Below are positions 48,870-57,668 of a stretch of 59,276 nucleotides of DNA, piece by piece; position 1 is the stretch's first letter; every line of letters begins with the position of its first letter. The position numbers were made by a program, and so were the translations under genes. This stretch comes from CAZFDT01 sp964518335 (GTDB taxonomy: Bacteria > Planctomycetota > Phycisphaerae > Phycisphaerales > Phycisphaeraceae): positions 1 to 59,276 of the forward strand of contig CAZFDT010000029.1 in assembly GCA_964518335.1 (NCBI GenBank), given 5' to 3'. A model generated the notes under the pieces. The model saw only the letters and a program-made list of their open reading frames with translations. It had not been told where the DNA came from and searched no databases.

Positions 48870-49876
48870 GCACTCTGTCGCAGCGTCGGGTGGTTGGCCA
48901 GGCTCGGGTGCGCCAGTTTACCCGCCGCGTGCAGGCGGCGCACTTCCGCCACGTCGCGGGCGATCTGCGCCTTGAGCGCATCGATGCCGGGGAAGGCGTG
49001 CTGATCGCGCGTCCAGCGGATGAAGCGGACGGTGACGGTGCGGCCGTAGAGGTCCACGCCCGTGGGCAGGTCCAACAGATGGGCCTCGATCACGCGGCCG
49101 CGCCGGCCGAACGTCGGCTTCACGCCCACGCTGATGGCCGCGGGATGGATCGCCGGGGGCTGCACCGATTCACTGACGTCGTTGTGGATGACGACGCGGC
49201 CGGCATATACGCCGTCGGCGGGGACGATCAGACCCGCCAGCTCCGTCGCGTTGATGTTGAGCGTGGGCACGCCGATCGTTCGTCCGCGCTGCTCGCCGCG
49301 CGCCACCGTACCCGTGACGGCAAACGGACGACCCAGGCACAGCGCCGCGTCCATCATCCGCCCGTGCCCCACCAGCCATCGCACGAGCGAGCTGCTCACC
49401 GGCGCCATGAGCTGGTCCAGCGTCGCCACCTCCACCTGATCGACAGGTGCTGCAGTGAACCCAAGCTCGCGACCCATCCGCTCGATCATCGCCACGTCTC
49501 CGAGGCGGTCGTGACCGAACCGGAACGTGCGCCCCTCCACCAGGGCGATCGGCGCGTGCTCGGCCGCCAGCCGCCTGAGAAACGCCTCCGCCTCGATCCG
49601 CAGGAAGTCCGGGGTGACGCGAATCACCTCCACACGATCGGCCCCCGCCGCCCGCAGCAGCCGCTCCCGCTCGGCCAGCGGCACGATCGCCGGCGGCGCC
49701 TCCGTGGGCCGCAGCAACGCGATCGGGTGCGGGTCGAACGTCATCGCCACGACCGGCAGCCCCCGGCCCGCCGCCACACGCCGCGCCGTCGCCACGATCC
49801 GTTGATGACCGCGATGCACCCCGTCGAAGTTCCCGATCGTGATGACGCACCGGCCGCAGCCGTTGTTCGACGACAT
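48866..49876 (-). CDS. ribF: bifunctional riboflavin kinase / FAD synthetase
   Basis: 336 residues. N-terminal nucleotidyl-transferase half (FAD synthetase): 'VITIGNFDGVHRGHQRIVAT', 'AMTFDPHPIALL', 'FRFGHDRLGDVAM', 'SSSLVRWLV'. C-terminal flavokinase half: 'RGRTIGVPTLNI' followed by 'PADGVYAGRVVI' and the 'YGRTVTVRFIRWTRDQ' segment. It converts riboflavin to FMN then FAD. The start at 49876 begins at the Met ten codons into a longer frame, where family alignment begins. The usual rbfA/truB neighbours are missing; nrnA follows with a four-base overlap. Confidence 0.93.
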   Translation of the reverse strand: MSSNNGCGRCVITIGNFDGVHRGHQRIVATARRVAAGRGLPVVAMTFDPHPIALLRPTEAPPAIVPLAERERLLRAAGADRVEVIRVTPDFLRIEAEAFLRRLAAEHAPIALVEGRTFRFGHDRLGDVAMIERMGRELGFTAAPVDQVEVATLDQLMAPVSSSLVRWLVGHGRMMDAALCLGRPFAVTGTVARGEQRGRTIGVPTLNINATELAGLIVPADGVYAGRVVIHNDVSESVQPPAIHPAAISVGVKPTFGRRGRVIEAHLLDLPTGVDLYGRTVTVRFIRWTRDQHAFPGIDALKAQIARDVAEVRRLHAAGKLAHPSLANHPTLRQSA

Positions 49877-49924
49877 CGCCCGATTATAAGCGCCCCGCCG
49901 CCTCACGCCGCGGCGTTGTCAATA

Positions 49925-51331
49925 TCACGGCTCCAAGGCGGTCAGATCGTACAACGTCACGCGCGACGATCGGGTGTCGAACTCATCATCCAACGCCACG
50001 GCACAGAACCGGCTGTCACTCGTCACACCCACCAGTCGCGGACGGGCGTCGCCGCTGGCGGCGCCCGGCACATCGAGCCGCGCGACGCGGCGGCGGTGCG
50101 CGATGGAATAAACCTCCACGAACACACCAAACGGCTCCCACTGCTGCCAGTGGATGACGACGAACCGTTCGTCGGGCGTCACTTCGTAATCCACGATGTG
50201 TCCATCATCAGGTGTGGCGATGTGCAGGCCGGCCTCCCGCCCACTGACCGTGTCGATCTTGGCCAACCCGTTGCGCAGCGGCAGGTATGCGTACCGGCCG
50301 CCCTCCACGGTGATGCGGTCGGTGTTGCTTTCAACAATCCAAGGCCCGACCGCCACCACTCTCAGGCGACCTTCAAAGAAAATCACAAACCCAGGCCCAT
50401 CGATGCCCAATGATTCATCGTGCGGCTCGGGCGGCGTGGTGTCGGGAGTGTCAGCCCGATGCCAAATTGGATTCGACCTCGTGCCGCCGGGCACCAGAGC
50501 GTCGGCGAGGAGCCTGTCCTCATCGAAACGTTCGTTGATCGACACTTGGCCCAGCCGCTTCCCGTTACGCTGGCTGTAGGTCGTACACCATTCCTCCCCG
50601 TGCAACTCGAATACGTCACCATCGCGCGGGACGTGGACTTCGCCCTGTTCCACGCGGATGCGTCGCAGCGTGCGAAGCCGCTGGCCCGTGCGCGGGTCGA
50701 TGGCATCCACGTACCAGTATCCCGTTGTCCAGTATTGACGTTTGTCCACAGAGAGCCACCGGTATGCCGTGACGGATGGCCACTCGAACCATTCGCCCGC
50801 ATCGTATGGCAGGACCTCATTGTGCCAGTTCCATCTTGCCGACGTCGCCCAGCGCGTCGTCACGTAGGCTCCGCCGATGATAAGGACGGCAACCAGCGGC
50901 CCCCATCGCCTCACGCGCTGCCGCCACACGCCCACCTCGATGCGGACCGCTCGGCGCTTGTGCAGCAACGCGCCACATTCGGGGCAGGTGTCCGACGTGT
51001 GCCCGGTCAGTTGATAACGGCATCGCCGACAGTACGGTTGACCAGGGTCCACTCTGGCACGCGACCGTACGGCCCGCCACAGCGCATACAGCAGCACAAG
51101 GGCGGCAAGACCATATACAACATTTGTCGCGTAGTGCTGATGCTCGATGAGCAGCGGCCACAATTTGACCGCCGGCTCCTGCCGCACCAGGAGGAGCTGC
51201 CCCGGCACGCCGCCCACGTGAACGTCGGGATGCCGCGTTCGGTCGAGATGTTCGTAACCGCTCCACTCAAGCTTAGATTCGACCAGGGTGAACTGGTGGA
51301 TCGGTTCGAGCACGGAAACCTGCTCAGTCAT
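49925..51331 (-). CDS. planctomycete-type zinc-ribbon membrane protein
   Basis: About 468 residues. A hydrophobic helix at residues ~65-85 ('VVYGLAALVLLYALWRAVRS') is followed by a zinc ribbon 'YCRRCRYQLTGHTSDTCPEC' and a second helix 'WGPLVAVLIIGGAYV'. The remaining ~330 residues are predicted outside the membrane and have a repetitive beta pattern, possibly a propeller ('YAYLPLRNGLAKIDTVSGRE', 'HIVDYEVTPDERFVVIHWQQ'). This zinc-ribbon-between-two-helices layout is common in planctomycetes and has no known role. Start uncertain (51331, 51364 or 51406). The gene is separate from the ferritin-like gene by 71 bases. Confidence 0.65.
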   Translation of the reverse strand: MTEQVSVLEPIHQFTLVESKLEWSGYEHLDRTRHPDVHVGGVPGQLLLVRQEPAVKLWPLLIEHQHYATNVVYGLAALVLLYALWRAVRSRARVDPGQPYCRRCRYQLTGHTSDTCPECGALLHKRRAVRIEVGVWRQRVRRWGPLVAVLIIGGAYVTTRWATSARWNWHNEVLPYDAGEWFEWPSVTAYRWLSVDKRQYWTTGYWYVDAIDPRTGQRLRTLRRIRVEQGEVHVPRDGDVFELHGEEWCTTYSQRNGKRLGQVSINERFDEDRLLADALVPGGTRSNPIWHRADTPDTTPPEPHDESLGIDGPGFVIFFEGRLRVVAVGPWIVESNTDRITVEGGRYAYLPLRNGLAKIDTVSGREAGLHIATPDDGHIVDYEVTPDERFVVIHWQQWEPFGVFVEVYSIAHRRRVARLDVPGAASGDARPRLVGVTSDSRFCAVALDDEFDTRSSRVTLYDLTALEP

Positions 51332-51402
51332 GGCGAGCCCCGCCAGGGGTGTCGATCGCGCCATGATACCCATGCTCAAACCGCAACGTTCCCAAGCACT
51401 GG

Positions 51403-51849
51403 TCAAGCCGATACGGGCTGCGCGTGCAACTCCGCGGCGACGGCTTCGAGCTGGGCGAGTTCGTTCTGGTTGTCGGCGAGAAGGGTTCGCAATTCACCGG
51501 CGATCGCTTCATCCGTGCCGGCGTGCTCGAGGGCGCGCTCGTAGGCGGCGATGTGGGCTTTCTTCTCCTCGAGCAGCAGGGGCACGAGGATTTCGACCTT
51601 GCTGAAGTGATAGGAAGCGACGTTGGGATCGCGCGGTCGCGGGCGCATCGGCAGTTCGAGGCGATCCAGCAGCAGCGACAGCCGGCCGATGTGATCGGTT
51701 TCGGCGTGGATGACTTCGCTGATGCGACGCCAGAGCTTGTAGGTGCGGGGCGTGAGGTAGGGCGTTGCCTCCTCAAGATGTGTGGCGAGGCTGTGCTGCT
51801 CGCGCGAGAGCAGGTCGTTGAGTTCGTCGGCGAGGGCCATGCGGTTCAT
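51403..51849 (-). CDS. ferritin-like four-helix protein
   Basis: 148 residues, all helical. Candidate iron-ligand pairs are in 'SREQHSLATHLEEATPYL', 'EVIHAETDHIGRLSLLLDRL', 'LEEKKAHIAAYERALEHAG' and 'NQNELAQLEAVAAELHA', giving ExxH-like spacing typical of bacterioferritin-type domains. No haem ligand Met is obvious. Its ATG overlaps the nuoN stop (ATGA), so it is probably the last gene of the nuo operon. A role in iron supply or repair for complex I is speculative. Confidence 0.72.
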   Translation of the reverse strand: MNRMALADELNDLLSREQHSLATHLEEATPYLTPRTYKLWRRISEVIHAETDHIGRLSLLLDRLELPMRPRPRDPNVASYHFSKVEILVPLLLEEKKAHIAAYERALEHAGTDEAIAGELRTLLADNQNELAQLEAVAAELHAQPVSA

Positions 51850-53414
51850 CGCGCGGCCTCCGTTTCAACCTGCGCGGTTTGGGCCGCCGGCGGCGCGGTG
51901 AGCACGGCGTAGTCCTTGGACAGGCTCAGCCCCATGCCGGTGAGGCCGGTCCACAGCACGCCCAGGGCGCACAGCGCCAGCAGCGCCACGCCGGCGCCGG
52001 CGGGTACGAACGCCGGCCGCTCCTGTTCCTCGCGGGCCAGGAACATGAAGTAGATCGGGCGCACGTAGTAGTAGAGGCTGATGAGGGTGTTGAGCAGCAG
52101 CACGGCGAGCAGGGCGAAGCCACCGGGGCCGAGCTTGACCATGGCGGTCGCCAGGGCGATTTTGCCGAGGAACCCGCCGAGGCCGGGCATGCCGAAGAGG
52201 CTCAGCAGAAACAGCGACAGGAGCACCGCGAGCACGGGGGAGCGGCGCGACATGCCGACGTAGTCGGTGATGTCCTCGCTGCCGGCCCCGGCCGTGGTGC
52301 ATTGCTCGGCGATGAGGGCGGCGACCATGAACGCGCCCAGGTTCATGAACATATAGACGAGCAGGTAGAAGAGAATGGCGGCGGCGACCTCCGACTGCAC
52401 CAGCACGGACGCGGCGACGGCCATGATCATGTACCCGGCGTGGGCGATCGAGCTGTAGGCCAGCAGGCGCTTGATGTTGGTCTGGGCCAGTGCCGCGAGG
52501 TTGCCCCAGGTGGCGGTGACGGCGCCGAGCGTGCCGATGGCGATCGCCAGGCCGGTGGCGGCGAGCGAGCCCTCGGCGGCGGGGATGCCGAACGCGCTGA
52601 CGACGCGCACCAGCAGGCACACGGCCGCGCCCTTGCTGGCGACGGAGAGGAAGGTGGTGATCTCGATGGGCGCGCCCTGGAAGACGTCGGGGCACCAGAA
52701 GTGCATGGGCACGGCCGAGAGCTTGAAGGCGATGCCGGCGAACATCGCCAGCAGGCCGATCGCCAGCAGAGGCGAGACGCCCTCGGCGGCGGCGCGGGCG
52801 GCGATGGGGCCCAGGTCCAGCGACCCGACGGCGCCGAAGATCAGCGACATGCCGTAGAGCGTGATCGCCGTCGAGGCGGCGCCGAAGATGACGTACTTGA
52901 GCGAGCCCTCGGTGCCGATGCGCGTGCGCTTGCGGAACCCGGCCAGGGCGTAGCTGGGGATCGACGCCGACTCGGTGGCGATGAAGATCATCAGCAGGTT
53001 CGACGCCGAGCTCATCAGCGCCATGCCCGTGGCGGCGCCGAGGATAAGGCAAAAGAGGTCCGGTGCGTCGAGCTCGTGCGTGTGGCCCTTGGTGGCGATG
53101 AGCCACATCGACACGACCAGGATCGAGAACGCCACGAGGATGAGCTTGAAGAACTGGCTGAAGGGGTCGATGGCGACCATGCCGGCGAAGGCGATCGTGC
53201 CGGCGTCGGGCAGGGTCAGTGCAACGGCGACGAAGGCCAGCACGAGCGTGACGAGGGTCACCGCGGCGGGAACGATGCGGCTGCGTCGCACCAGGAACGG
53301 GGCCAGGATCACCGCGCACATCCCGCAGACCAGCAGGATCTCCGGCGACAGCAGCATCGCGTCGCGGCGGAGGATGGACCAGAACTCAGGTTGTCCGAGG
53401 GTGTCGAAGGTCAC
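51846..53414 (-). CDS. nuoN: NADH-quinone oxidoreductase subunit N
   Basis: 522 residues, about 14 transmembrane segments. It belongs to the antiporter-like proton-pumping subunits of complex I. Family markers: 'SASNLLMIFIATESASIPSY', 'KYVIFGAASTAITLYGMSLI', 'KLSAVPMHFWCPDVFQGAPI' with the conserved Lys, 'NIKRLLAYSSIAHAGYMIM'. It starts four bases after nuoM. It is the last membrane subunit of the J-K-L-M-N set; the ferritin-like gene follows with an overlap. Confidence 0.95.
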   Translation of the reverse strand: MTFDTLGQPEFWSILRRDAMLLSPEILLVCGMCAVILAPFLVRRSRIVPAAVTLVTLVLAFVAVALTLPDAGTIAFAGMVAIDPFSQFFKLILVAFSILVVSMWLIATKGHTHELDAPDLFCLILGAATGMALMSSASNLLMIFIATESASIPSYALAGFRKRTRIGTEGSLKYVIFGAASTAITLYGMSLIFGAVGSLDLGPIAARAAAEGVSPLLAIGLLAMFAGIAFKLSAVPMHFWCPDVFQGAPIEITTFLSVASKGAAVCLLVRVVSAFGIPAAEGSLAATGLAIAIGTLGAVTATWGNLAALAQTNIKRLLAYSSIAHAGYMIMAVAASVLVQSEVAAAILFYLLVYMFMNLGAFMVAALIAEQCTTAGAGSEDITDYVGMSRRSPVLAVLLSLFLLSLFGMPGLGGFLGKIALATAMVKLGPGGFALLAVLLLNTLISLYYYVRPIYFMFLAREEQERPAFVPAGAGVALLALCALGVLWTGLTGMGLSLSKDYAVLTAPPAAQTAQVETEAAR

Positions 53415-53417
53415 GGG

Positions 53418-54962
53418 TTAGTTCATCGCCAGGAGGGTCATGATGTCGCCGAACGTCGCATCGGTGAGCGCGAACACGAGCACGGGGACGATGCCGAAGA
53501 CGATCGCCGCCACGCCCATCACGGCCATGATGGCGTACTCGCGTGCGTTGACCGGCTCGTAGTGGTCGTAGTCGGGCTTGGGCTGGCCCATGTAGATTCG
53601 CTGGAACATCCAGAGGATGTAGCCGGCGGTGAGCACGACGCCGGTGGCGGCGAGGATGCCCAGCGTGTAGGCCATGGCGAGCTGCTCCGGGAAGAGCTTG
53701 GCGGCCTCGAACGTGCCCAGGAGGACCATGATCTCGCCGATGAACCCGCACAGCCCGGGCAGGCCCATGCCGGCGAAGAACCCGATGAGCGACCACGCCC
53801 CGTAGCCCGGCCACTTGAGCCACATGCCACCGAAGTTGTTGATCTGACGGTGGTGGGCCCGCTCGTACACGACGCCGACGAGGAAGAACATCATCGCGCT
53901 GGTGATGCCGTGAGCGATCATCTGGAAGTACGCCCCGTCCCAGCCGGTGCGCGTCAGCACGGCGATGCCCAGCGTGACGTAGCCCATGTGCGATACGGAG
54001 GAGTAGGCGACGAGCTTCTTCCAGTCAGTCTGGGCCATCGCGCACAGGGCGCCGTAGAGGATGCTGATGACGCCCAGGGCGCCGACGCACTGCCAGAAGA
54101 GCACGGCGGCGTCGGGGAAGAAGGGCCATGTGATGCGCATCATCGCGTAGCCACCCATCTTCAGGAGCACGCCCGCGAGAATCATCGAAATGGGCGTGGG
54201 GGCCTCGACGTGGGCGTCGGGCAGCCACGTGTGGAACGGGGCCATGGGCAGCTTGATGGCGAAGGCGATGAAGGTGAGCCAGAACGCGGTCTGGGCGAAG
54301 CCCCAGTGCGGGCCGTCCTTGGCGAAGAGGGCCTGGATCGATTCGCTGGATTGGATGGCGATCATGTCCCACGTGTTGCCGTCGCCGCTTCCGGGGGCCG
54401 CCGCGTTGGGCGTGAGGAAGTAGATCGCCAGCATCACGATGAGCAGACAGATCGACCCGGCCAGGGTGTAGAGGAAGAACTTGATGGCGGCGTATTCCTT
54501 GCGGGGACCGCCCCAGATGCCGATGAGGAAGTACATCGGCAGCAGCGACACCTCGAAGAAGACGTAGAACAGGAACAGGTCAAGTGCAACGAACACGCCG
54601 AGCATGCCGGTGAGCAGGAAGAGGTAGAGAGCCATGAACGCCTTGGTGGCCTTGTCGATGGTCCAGCTCGCGGCGACGACGAGGACCGACAGGGCCGTGG
54701 TCAGCAGCACCAGGGGCAGCGACAGCCCGTCCACGCCGGTGCGGTACTCGACGTTGATGGCGTCGATCCACGTGATCGCCGAGACGAACTGCACGCCGCC
54801 CTCGCCGAAGTTGTACGCGCTCAGCAGCACGATGCTCATCGCAAAGACGATGATGCTCGTGCCCAGCGCCACCGCCCGCGCCGCCTGCCGCGTGGGCACG
54901 ATCAGGCAGAGCAGCGCCCCCAACAGGGGGAAGAAGACCATGGTGTTGAGTAAGGCTGGCAT
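53418..54962 (-). CDS. nuoM: NADH-quinone oxidoreductase subunit M
   Basis: 514 residues, about 14 transmembrane segments. Antiporter-like subunit with 'LFLFYVFFEVSLLPMYFLIG' (conserved Glu), 'TFIAFAIKLPMAPFHTWLPD' (conserved Lys and HTWLPDAH), 'MSQTDWKKLVAYSSVSHMGY'-like 'QTDWKKLVAYSSVSHMG'. It forms one of the four proton channels of complex I. A ~100-base spacer rich in simple repeats (CACTCACTCC-type) separates it from nuoL. Confidence 0.96.
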   Translation of the reverse strand: MPALLNTMVFFPLLGALLCLIVPTRQAARAVALGTSIIVFAMSIVLLSAYNFGEGGVQFVSAITWIDAINVEYRTGVDGLSLPLVLLTTALSVLVVAASWTIDKATKAFMALYLFLLTGMLGVFVALDLFLFYVFFEVSLLPMYFLIGIWGGPRKEYAAIKFFLYTLAGSICLLIVMLAIYFLTPNAAAPGSGDGNTWDMIAIQSSESIQALFAKDGPHWGFAQTAFWLTFIAFAIKLPMAPFHTWLPDAHVEAPTPISMILAGVLLKMGGYAMMRITWPFFPDAAVLFWQCVGALGVISILYGALCAMAQTDWKKLVAYSSVSHMGYVTLGIAVLTRTGWDGAYFQMIAHGITSAMMFFLVGVVYERAHHRQINNFGGMWLKWPGYGAWSLIGFFAGMGLPGLCGFIGEIMVLLGTFEAAKLFPEQLAMAYTLGILAATGVVLTAGYILWMFQRIYMGQPKPDYDHYEPVNAREYAIMAVMGVAAIVFGIVPVLVFALTDATFGDIMTLLAMN

Positions 54963-55063
54963 TGTTTTCTCTCAAGCTCAAGGCAGTGCGTGGCGAGCGG
55001 TGCGAACCACACGCGAATCCTGACTACTCACCTTTGACCATTCACCACTCACTCCTACCACTC
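54963..55063 (-). repeat. simple-repeat spacer between nuoM and nuoL
   Basis: 101 bases on the minus strand built from GAGTGGTAGGAGTGAGTGGT and GGTGAGTAGTCAGG-type units. The C+A bias on the plus strand is unlike the coding flanks. No gene is seen. Its place inside an operon suggests an inserted low-complexity element. Confidence 0.55.
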
Positions 55064-57187
55064 CTACCCCATGACCATCACGCTCGTGACCACGACGAGG
55101 GTCACGATGCAGGCCGCGCCGAAGAGCAGGGTCACGTAGAGTCGGATGCGGCCGGCCTGGGCGCCGCGGAGGACCGCCCCACCGCTCTGGGCCATGTTGG
55201 CCGCGCCGTCCACCGCCCCGTCGATCACGCGCAGGTCGAACTTGCCCACCAGCCACGCCGTGCCCTTGCTCACCGTGCCCACCAGGTTCACGATCCCGTC
55301 CACGATGTTCCGGTCGATCCAGCCGCTGATCCCGGCGATCGCGTCGCGCCACAGCGACACCGTGAAGATGTCGTACAACGCGTCGAAGTAGAACTTATTC
55401 TTGAACCATGCGTACAGCACATTGACGACGGGCAGCGCGGCGATCCTCGAACTGACCGCCATGCCCTGCATGTACATGTAAATGCCCGCGCCGAGCATGA
55501 GGATCCACGAGATGCCGTAGAGCAGATACGTATGGACGGCGTGGAAGCCTTCGTGGTTGAGCTTCTTCTCCGTCACCTTGAACACGTCGCTCACCGGCAT
55601 GGCGGTCCATTCGGCGCTCTGCGCCGCGACAATCAGGTCGTGGAAGAACCACAGCAGCGCGGGGGCTGACAGGACCGCCATCGCCGCCAGGACGACCTGC
55701 GGGATGAGCATCGTGATCGGGGCCTCGTGGGCGTGGTCGTGCAGGTGCTGGTCGCGCGGCTTGCCCAGGAACGTCAGGGCGAAGCTGCGGGCCATGTAGA
55801 ACACCGTCAGATACGCCACGCACATCGGGCCCAGCCAGTAGAGGCTGGCCCACCCGCCGAGCACCGCCTCCATGCCGTGGGCATAGTTGACCACGCCGGC
55901 GATGATGCCGTCTTTGGAGTAGTACCCGCTCATGCCGATCGCCGTGTAGGGGATCGACGCGCCCGCGATGGCGAGCGTGCAGACGAAGTAGCACGCCGCG
56001 GTGACGGGCATCTTCTTGAGCAGGCCGCCGTAGTAGCGCATGTCCTGCTGATGGTGCGCCGCGTGAATCACGCTGCCGCTGCACTGGAACAGGCAGCACT
56101 TGAAGAAGGCGTGGGTGATGAGGTGGAACAGTGCGAAGGCCCAAGCCCCCGCGCCGAGGCCCAGGATCATGTACCCGAGCTGCGACAACGTCGAGTACGC
56201 CAGCACGCGCTTGATGTCGGTCATGACCAGGGCCATGCACGCGGCGATGACCAGGGTGATGAGGCCGATGGTGGCGATGAAGAGATGGGCTTCAGGCGTG
56301 AGGATGGGGTAGATGCGTCCGGTGAGGTACACGCCGGCGGCGACCATGGTGGCGCTGTGGACGATGGAGGAGACGGGCGTGGGGCCTTCCATGGCGTCGG
56401 GCAACCAGGTGTGCAGGGGGAACTGGGCAGACTTACCGACCGCCCCGAAGAACAGGCCGATGCCGGCGAGCGTCAGCCACCACGGGGCGGCGCCGGACAT
56501 GACGACGCCCTTGCCGCCGAGGTGCGTGCCCAGCGCCTCGAACATGTTTTCACTTCCGGGGGCGGCGGGCATGAGCAGTTGGCCCCCGAGCTGCATGAAC
56601 AGGATGCCGAAGCCGATAAGGAACCCGGCGTCGCCGATGCGGTTCATCACGAACGCCTTCTTGCAGGCGAGCTGCGGACCCTTCTTCTCGAACCAGAAGC
56701 CGATGAGCAGGTAGCTGGTCAGGCCGACCAGTTCCCAGAAGACGAAGATCATCATGACGCTGTTGGCCAGCACGATGCCGAGCATGCTGAACGAGAACAG
56801 GGAGAGATAGGCGAAGAACCAGTTGAACCGCTTGTCGCCGTGCATGTAGCCAATGCTGTAGATGTGCACGAGCAGCGAGATCAGCGTGACCATGACGAGC
56901 ATGGCGACGGTGAGGCTATCGACGAGCACGCCCAGGTAGAGCCAGCCCGCCTCGGTGCCGGGAACAGGGATCCACTTGAGGTTGTGGATCACCGGCTTGG
57001 GCGCCTCGGCAGTGAGCCACATGACGAGGATCGCCAGCGAGGCGGCGAAACCGGCGCCCATCGCGCCGGTGGTGAGGTAGGCGGCCCCTTTGAACAGCAC
57101 GCGGCGCGTGGCGAGGATGCTGATCGTCGCCGACAGCAGCGGCAGGAGCAGGATCGCGTAGGCGAGAATGGTGACCAGGTCGTTCAT
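55064..57187 (-). CDS. nuoL: NADH-quinone oxidoreductase subunit L
   Basis: 707 residues, about 16 transmembrane segments plus the lateral helix region. Conserved markers: 'NSVMMIFVFWELVGLTSYLL' (Glu144 equivalent), 'LFFGAVGKSAQFPLHTWLPD' (Lys), 'DIKRVLAYSTLSQLGYMILG' and 'HAFFKCCLFQCSGSVIHAAH'. As the distal antiporter-like subunit it completes the proton channel set. The C-terminal segment from ~570 on contains the amphipathic helix HL. Separated from nuoK by a ~95-base spacer carrying two inverted palindromes. Confidence 0.96.
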   Translation of the reverse strand: MNDLVTILAYAILLLPLLSATISILATRRVLFKGAAYLTTGAMGAGFAASLAILVMWLTAEAPKPVIHNLKWIPVPGTEAGWLYLGVLVDSLTVAMLVMVTLISLLVHIYSIGYMHGDKRFNWFFAYLSLFSFSMLGIVLANSVMMIFVFWELVGLTSYLLIGFWFEKKGPQLACKKAFVMNRIGDAGFLIGFGILFMQLGGQLLMPAAPGSENMFEALGTHLGGKGVVMSGAAPWWLTLAGIGLFFGAVGKSAQFPLHTWLPDAMEGPTPVSSIVHSATMVAAGVYLTGRIYPILTPEAHLFIATIGLITLVIAACMALVMTDIKRVLAYSTLSQLGYMILGLGAGAWAFALFHLITHAFFKCCLFQCSGSVIHAAHHQQDMRYYGGLLKKMPVTAACYFVCTLAIAGASIPYTAIGMSGYYSKDGIIAGVVNYAHGMEAVLGGWASLYWLGPMCVAYLTVFYMARSFALTFLGKPRDQHLHDHAHEAPITMLIPQVVLAAMAVLSAPALLWFFHDLIVAAQSAEWTAMPVSDVFKVTEKKLNHEGFHAVHTYLLYGISWILMLGAGIYMYMQGMAVSSRIAALPVVNVLYAWFKNKFYFDALYDIFTVSLWRDAIAGISGWIDRNIVDGIVNLVGTVSKGTAWLVGKFDLRVIDGAVDGAANMAQSGGAVLRGAQAGRIRLYVTLLFGAACIVTLVVVTSVMVMG

Positions 57188-57202
57188 CGAGCGGCTTCGT
57201 AA

Positions 57203-57275
57203 GGTGGGCCGAGTCTTCGAGGCCCACCAATGTGCTTACGTTGCGTCATGGTGGGCCTCGCGGACTCGGCCCACC
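57203..57275. repeat. paired GGTGGGCC palindromes between nuoL and nuoK, family A
   Basis: GGTGGGCCGAGTCTTCGAGG (to 57228) faces its near-inverse at 57250-57275 (GGTGGGCCTCGCGGACTCGG then CCCACC). Each half is itself a palindrome, and the two together can form a large cruciform. The same sequence occurs at 14238. Its position in the operon could set a processing or termination point between nuoK and nuoL. Confidence 0.75.
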
Positions 57276-57282
57276 CTACAAG

Positions 57283-57606
57283 TCATCCCTTCAACTCGTC
57301 GGCGCGTTCCACGTCGATCGAGCTGAAGTTGTTGTAGAAGTTGAGGAAGATCGCCAGCGCTACCGCGGCCTCGGCGGCGGCGAGCACAATGATGAACAGG
57401 GCGAACATCACCCCGTCCAGCGCGTTGTTCCACACGTACTGATTGAACGCCACGAAGTTGATCCCCGCCGCGTTGATCACCAGCTCGACGCCGATGAGGA
57501 TGCCGATGGCGTTGCGCTTGGTCAGCATGGTCGCCACCCCCGCGCCCAGCAGCAGCATGGACACGAGCAGGAAGTGGTGCAGCGAGATGGAGAATACTGG
57601 ATTCAT
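57283..57606 (-). CDS. nuoK: NADH-quinone oxidoreductase subunit K
   Basis: 107 residues with three transmembrane helices, standard for NuoK. Conserved acidic residues are present: 'KRNAIGILIGVELVINAAGI' (Glu36-type) and 'LFIIVLAAAEAAVALAIFLN' (Glu72-type), which are part of the proton-transfer E-channel. Preceded by nuoJ with a 62-base spacer carrying a perfect hairpin. Confidence 0.95.
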   Translation of the reverse strand: MNPVFSISLHHFLLVSMLLLGAGVATMLTKRNAIGILIGVELVINAAGINFVAFNQYVWNNALDGVMFALFIIVLAAAEAAVALAIFLNFYNNFSSIDVERADELKG

Positions 57607-57628
57607 AGGGCCTGGGGCCTGGGACTGA

Positions 57629-57661
57629 GGGCCTAGCAGATTGACTGGCTCTGCTAGGCCC
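57629..57661. repeat. 12-bp perfect hairpin between nuoJ and nuoK
   Basis: GGGCCTAGCAGA and TCTGCTAGGCCC flank a nine-base loop. Flanks read GGGCCTGGGGCCTGGG and CTAGGCCCTT, resembling the CTAGGCCCTAGGCCC stretch at 14565-14585. It lies within an operon, so it is more likely a repeat or an attenuator than a full terminator. Confidence 0.6.
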
Positions 57662-57668
57662 TAGGCCC

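Larger units (their letters stand above)
507..56082. repeat. dispersed GYTGCASTKR motif family (~40 sites)
   Basis: A degenerate ten-base word centred on TGCAGT or TGCACT recurs throughout the window on both strands. Examples of GCTGCAGTGG or its inverse (approximate starts): 7603+, 7959-, 11159+, 18712-, 19294-, 20892-, 23311-, 24558+, 25998+, 30322+, 38373-, 44145+. Related CTGCAGTTG forms occur near 507, 9262-, 15888, 21513, 29509, 33010-, 38916-, 42828, 45218, 45960 and 46463-, and TTGCACTK/CTGCACTK forms near 855, 13347, 16569, 30031, 53217-, 54578- and 56072. It appears mostly within genes and is described further under findings. Confidence 0.7.

Noticed and set aside
51879..54953. Plus-strand open frame of 1024 codons opposite nuoN and nuoM
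   Set aside because: Highly charged, low-complexity translation typical of the reverse complement of membrane proteins; nuoN and nuoM on the minus strand are unmistakable.
507..56082. CTGCAG motif as a restriction-enzyme site marker
   Set aside because: Active restriction usually depletes its site, whereas here it is enriched, and the flanking bases (GY..TKR) are also conserved, so a bare PstI-type hexamer does not explain the pattern. Modification alone remains possible.
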